The position numbers and the translations under genes were made by a program. A stretch of 7,655 bases of DNA from Acidobacteriaceae bacterium (lineage in GTDB: Bacteria; Acidobacteriota; Terriglobia; Terriglobales; Acidobacteriaceae): positions 1 to 7,655 of the forward strand of contig JASHYS010000127.1 in the NCBI GenBank assembly GCA_030042915.1. The letters are read 5' to 3'. The first letter of the stretch is position 1. Each line of letters opens with the position of its first letter. A model generated the notes under the pieces. That model was not told where the DNA came from. It ran no database searches and worked only from the letters and a program-made list of their open reading frames with translations. Below are positions 6,443 through 7,655 of this stretch, piece after piece.

Positions 6443-6709
6443 ATGCGTAATGCCGCAGCGCGCAATAATCTCCTTGTTCCTGAAGTGCGTGAGGTCATGG
6501 ATATACGCCAGGCCTCCGGTTACCTGGGTATCTCTCCCGACACGCTTTACAAGTACGCGTCAGAGGGTTTTGTTCCCGCATTCAAGCTGGGCAATCGCTG
6601 GCGCTTCAAGCGCTCGCGCCTCGACGAATGGATGGACCGGCAGAGCGAGCTGCGCGCCGGCGGCGCCGTGGATGCGGCGAAGAAGAAGCCCGTGCAGTCG
6701 GCGATGTAA
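6443..6709 (+). CDS. Small excisionase/MerR-type helix-turn-helix DNA-binding protein
   Basis: This encodes 88 residues. Residues about 19-66 form a winged helix-turn-helix of the excisionase/HTH_17 (PF12728) type: MDIRQASGYLGISPDTLYKY followed by the wing segment with FKLGNRWRFKRSRLDEWM. The C-terminus is a short basic tail containing AKKKPV and no second domain. The start at 6443 is chosen because GGAG (6433-6436) lies 6 nt upstream; a GTG at 6383 would give a longer protein but would translate through the inverted repeat. Such domains occur in phage excisionases, but no integrase or phage gene lies nearby, so a small chromosomal transcription regulator is more likely. The symmetric elements upstream make self-regulation a reasonable guess. 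Target genes are unknown. Confidence 0.87.
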   Translation: MRNAAARNNLLVPEVREVMDIRQASGYLGISPDTLYKYASEGFVPAFKLGNRWRFKRSRLDEWMDRQSELRAGGAVDAAKKKPVQSAM

Positions 6710-6895
6710 GTGCAGCTCTTGGTTTTCGCCATTCGCTTCGCGCAGCCGCGACATGCACGGCATTCACAAATCTGAATTGAGTTGAGGATCGGGCCACCTG
6801 AGGACCTGCGGACTCAATCCTTAAAACGCCAGAGGATAAGGCTGAAGCTAATAGCTGAAAGCTGATAGCTGTCTGCTGTGATAGAACTGACCCCG
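6710..6895 (+). other. Intergenic region before the M24 peptidase
   Basis: These 186 bases hold no gene that I can support. A 7-bp inverted repeat, ATTGAGT (6776-6782) and ACTCAAT (6812-6818), encloses 29 nt and is probably too loose to matter. The last third is occupied by the AGCTGAW heptamer array. I found no good promoter or terminator, so whether the HTH gene and the peptidase are co-transcribed is open. Confidence 0.45.
6839..6880 (+). repeat. Imperfect tandem heptamer array (about AGCTGAW)
   Basis: Successive 7-mers read AGGCTGA, AGCTAAT, AGCTGAA, AGCTGAT, AGCTGTC and TGCTGTG; the middle four share AGCT at the same phase. AGCT is self-complementary, so short hairpins can form between units. 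The array ends 15 nt before the ATG of the M24 peptidase, and its last unit contains an in-frame GTG (6878). Confidence 0.6.
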
Positions 6896-7655
6896 ATGGA
6901 CCACTTCCGCCGCATGGGCGCGTTGCGCCGCAAGCTCACGCGCGCCGGCCTGCACGGGCTTCTCGTCACGCATCCTCCCGACGTTCGTTATCTTTGCGGC
7001 TTTACCGGTTCCAGCGCGGCATTGGCGGTAACGCGGCGCCGGGCGCGGCTGTTCACCGATGGGCGCTATACCGCCCAGGCCGCTGAAGAAGTGCAGGCGG
7101 CCGAGGTGCACATTGTTGCGGGCGCGCCGGCGGTGGCGGCGGCGCAGTGGCTGGCGGCGCAGCCCGGCGTGATGATGGCGGGATTCGATCCCGCGCGAAC
7201 CACGGTGGCAGACCTGGCGCGGTGGAAGAGGGAACTGCCCAGCCGGTTGCGGAGGGCGTTTCTTCAGGCCACGCCCGCGCCGCTGGTTGAATTGTTGCGC
7301 TCGGTAAAGGACGAAGACGAGCTTGTGCTGATCGCCGAGGCGGCGCTGCTCGGATGCAAGCTGTTCGATCACATTTTGAACTTCATCAGGCCCGGACTGC
7401 CGGAGATTGAGGTGGCCGCGGAGCTGGAACACCGGGCGCGGGTGCTGGGCGCTGAGGCCATGTCGTTTGAAACGATCGTTGCGTCCGGAGCACGGTCGGC
7501 CATGCCGCATGGGCGTGCGACGGCGGCGGCTTTGCCGCGAAAAGGCTTTGTAACCCTAGACTTCGGTATAATCCTCAAGGGTTACTGTTCCGATATGACG
7601 CGGACCGTTTTTCTGGGCAAACCGACGCCCAAAGAGCGGGTTGCGTACAACGCGG
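6896..7655 (+). CDS. M24-family Xaa-Pro peptidase (aminopeptidase P / prolidase type), C-terminus cut by window edge
   Basis: The 253 visible residues cover the creatinase-like N-terminal domain (about 1-130, with VRYLCGFTGSSAAL at 30-43 and a TDGRYTAQA strand at 54-62) and the first part of the pita-bread catalytic domain. H205 in MPHGRAT, D222 in LDFG and D233 in SDMTRT match the conserved histidine and the first two metal-binding aspartates. The remaining His/Glu/Glu ligands would lie beyond the right edge. The enzyme removes residues next to proline in peptides, normally in the cytoplasm; no signal peptide is seen. PepP and PepQ types cannot be separated on this fragment. Possible starts are GTG 6878, ATG 6896 and ATG 6914, with a TAG stop in frame at 6866-6868. 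None has a recognisable Shine-Dalgarno, and 6896 is chosen because its N-terminus (MDHFRRMGALRRKL) is typical of the family. Confidence 0.93.
   Translation, partial: MDHFRRMGALRRKLTRAGLHGLLVTHPPDVRYLCGFTGSSAALAVTRRRARLFTDGRYTAQAAEEVQAAEVHIVAGAPAVAAAQWLAAQPGVMMAGFDPARTTVADLARWKRELPSRLRRAFLQATPAPLVELLRSVKDEDELVLIAEAALLGCKLFDHILNFIRPGLPEIEVAAELEHRARVLGAEAMSFETIVASGARSAMPHGRATAAALPRKGFVTLDFGIILKGYCSDMTRTVFLGKPTPKERVAYNA

Noticed and set aside
6079..6498. 139-codon minus-strand frame spanning the region before the HTH gene
   Set aside because: It overlaps the ends of two well-supported plus-strand genes, has no ribosome binding site, resembles no family I recognise and runs through the proposed promoter and operator elements.
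6443..6709. HTH gene as part of a prophage or integrative element
   Set aside because: No integrase, recombinase, attachment repeat, tRNA or phage gene is visible in the window; the fold alone is not enough.
6776..6818. ATTGAGT / ACTCAAT inverted repeat
   Set aside because: 7-bp arms with a 29-nt spacer are expected by chance at this scale, and nothing around them supports a function.
6848..7510. 220-codon minus-strand frame under the M24 peptidase
   Set aside because: It is a shadow of a clear M24 peptidase; its Arg/Gln/His-rich composition is typical of antisense frames in GC-rich genes.

Overview
The window looks like ordinary chromosome of a GC-rich Gram-negative bacterium. The protein style suggests Acidobacteriota (Acidobacteriaceae-like): a seven-helix receptor fused to a SpoIIE-type phosphatase, a lactate permease with an extended N-terminus, and an exported M48 protease with a long Pro/Ala/Gly/Ser linker. 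This placement is an inference from style, not from a marker gene. I see no tRNA, rRNA, CRISPR array, insertion sequence or phage structural gene.

Layout: (1) Positions 1-3856, minus strand, form a tight two-gene operon. A 715-residue membrane receptor/PP2C phosphatase (TTG start with a strong Shine-Dalgarno) is followed after 5 nt by an L-lactate permease whose last residues run off the left edge. (2) Positions 3857-4093 are the divergent control region, with a plausible sigma70-type promoter for the minus-strand operon. (3) Positions 4094-5560, plus strand, encode an exported M48 zinc metalloprotease, closed by a strong GNRA-loop hairpin at 5584-5613. (4) Positions 5739-6131 encode a small VOC/glyoxalase-fold protein. 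(5) Positions 6132-6442 hold no gene but carry a candidate promoter, a direct repeat over its -35 box and a 9-bp inverted repeat in the leader. (6) Positions 6443-6709 encode an 88-residue excisionase/MerR-type helix-turn-helix protein. (7) Positions 6710-6895 are intergenic and end in an imperfect array of heptamers (about AGCTGAW). (8) Position 6896 to the right edge is an M24-family Xaa-Pro peptidase, truncated by the window.

How the genes may work together: the receptor phosphatase and the permease are almost certainly co-transcribed. This suggests a link between an extracytoplasmic signal and lactate uptake, although SpoIIE-type phosphatases usually act on anti-sigma/anti-anti-sigma partners and none is visible here. 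The M48 protease, VOC protein, HTH protein and M24 peptidase look like separate transcription units. I found no convincing undescribed system. The best leads are the receptor-phosphatase/permease pair, the symmetric elements upstream of the HTH gene, and the heptamer array before the M24 peptidase.
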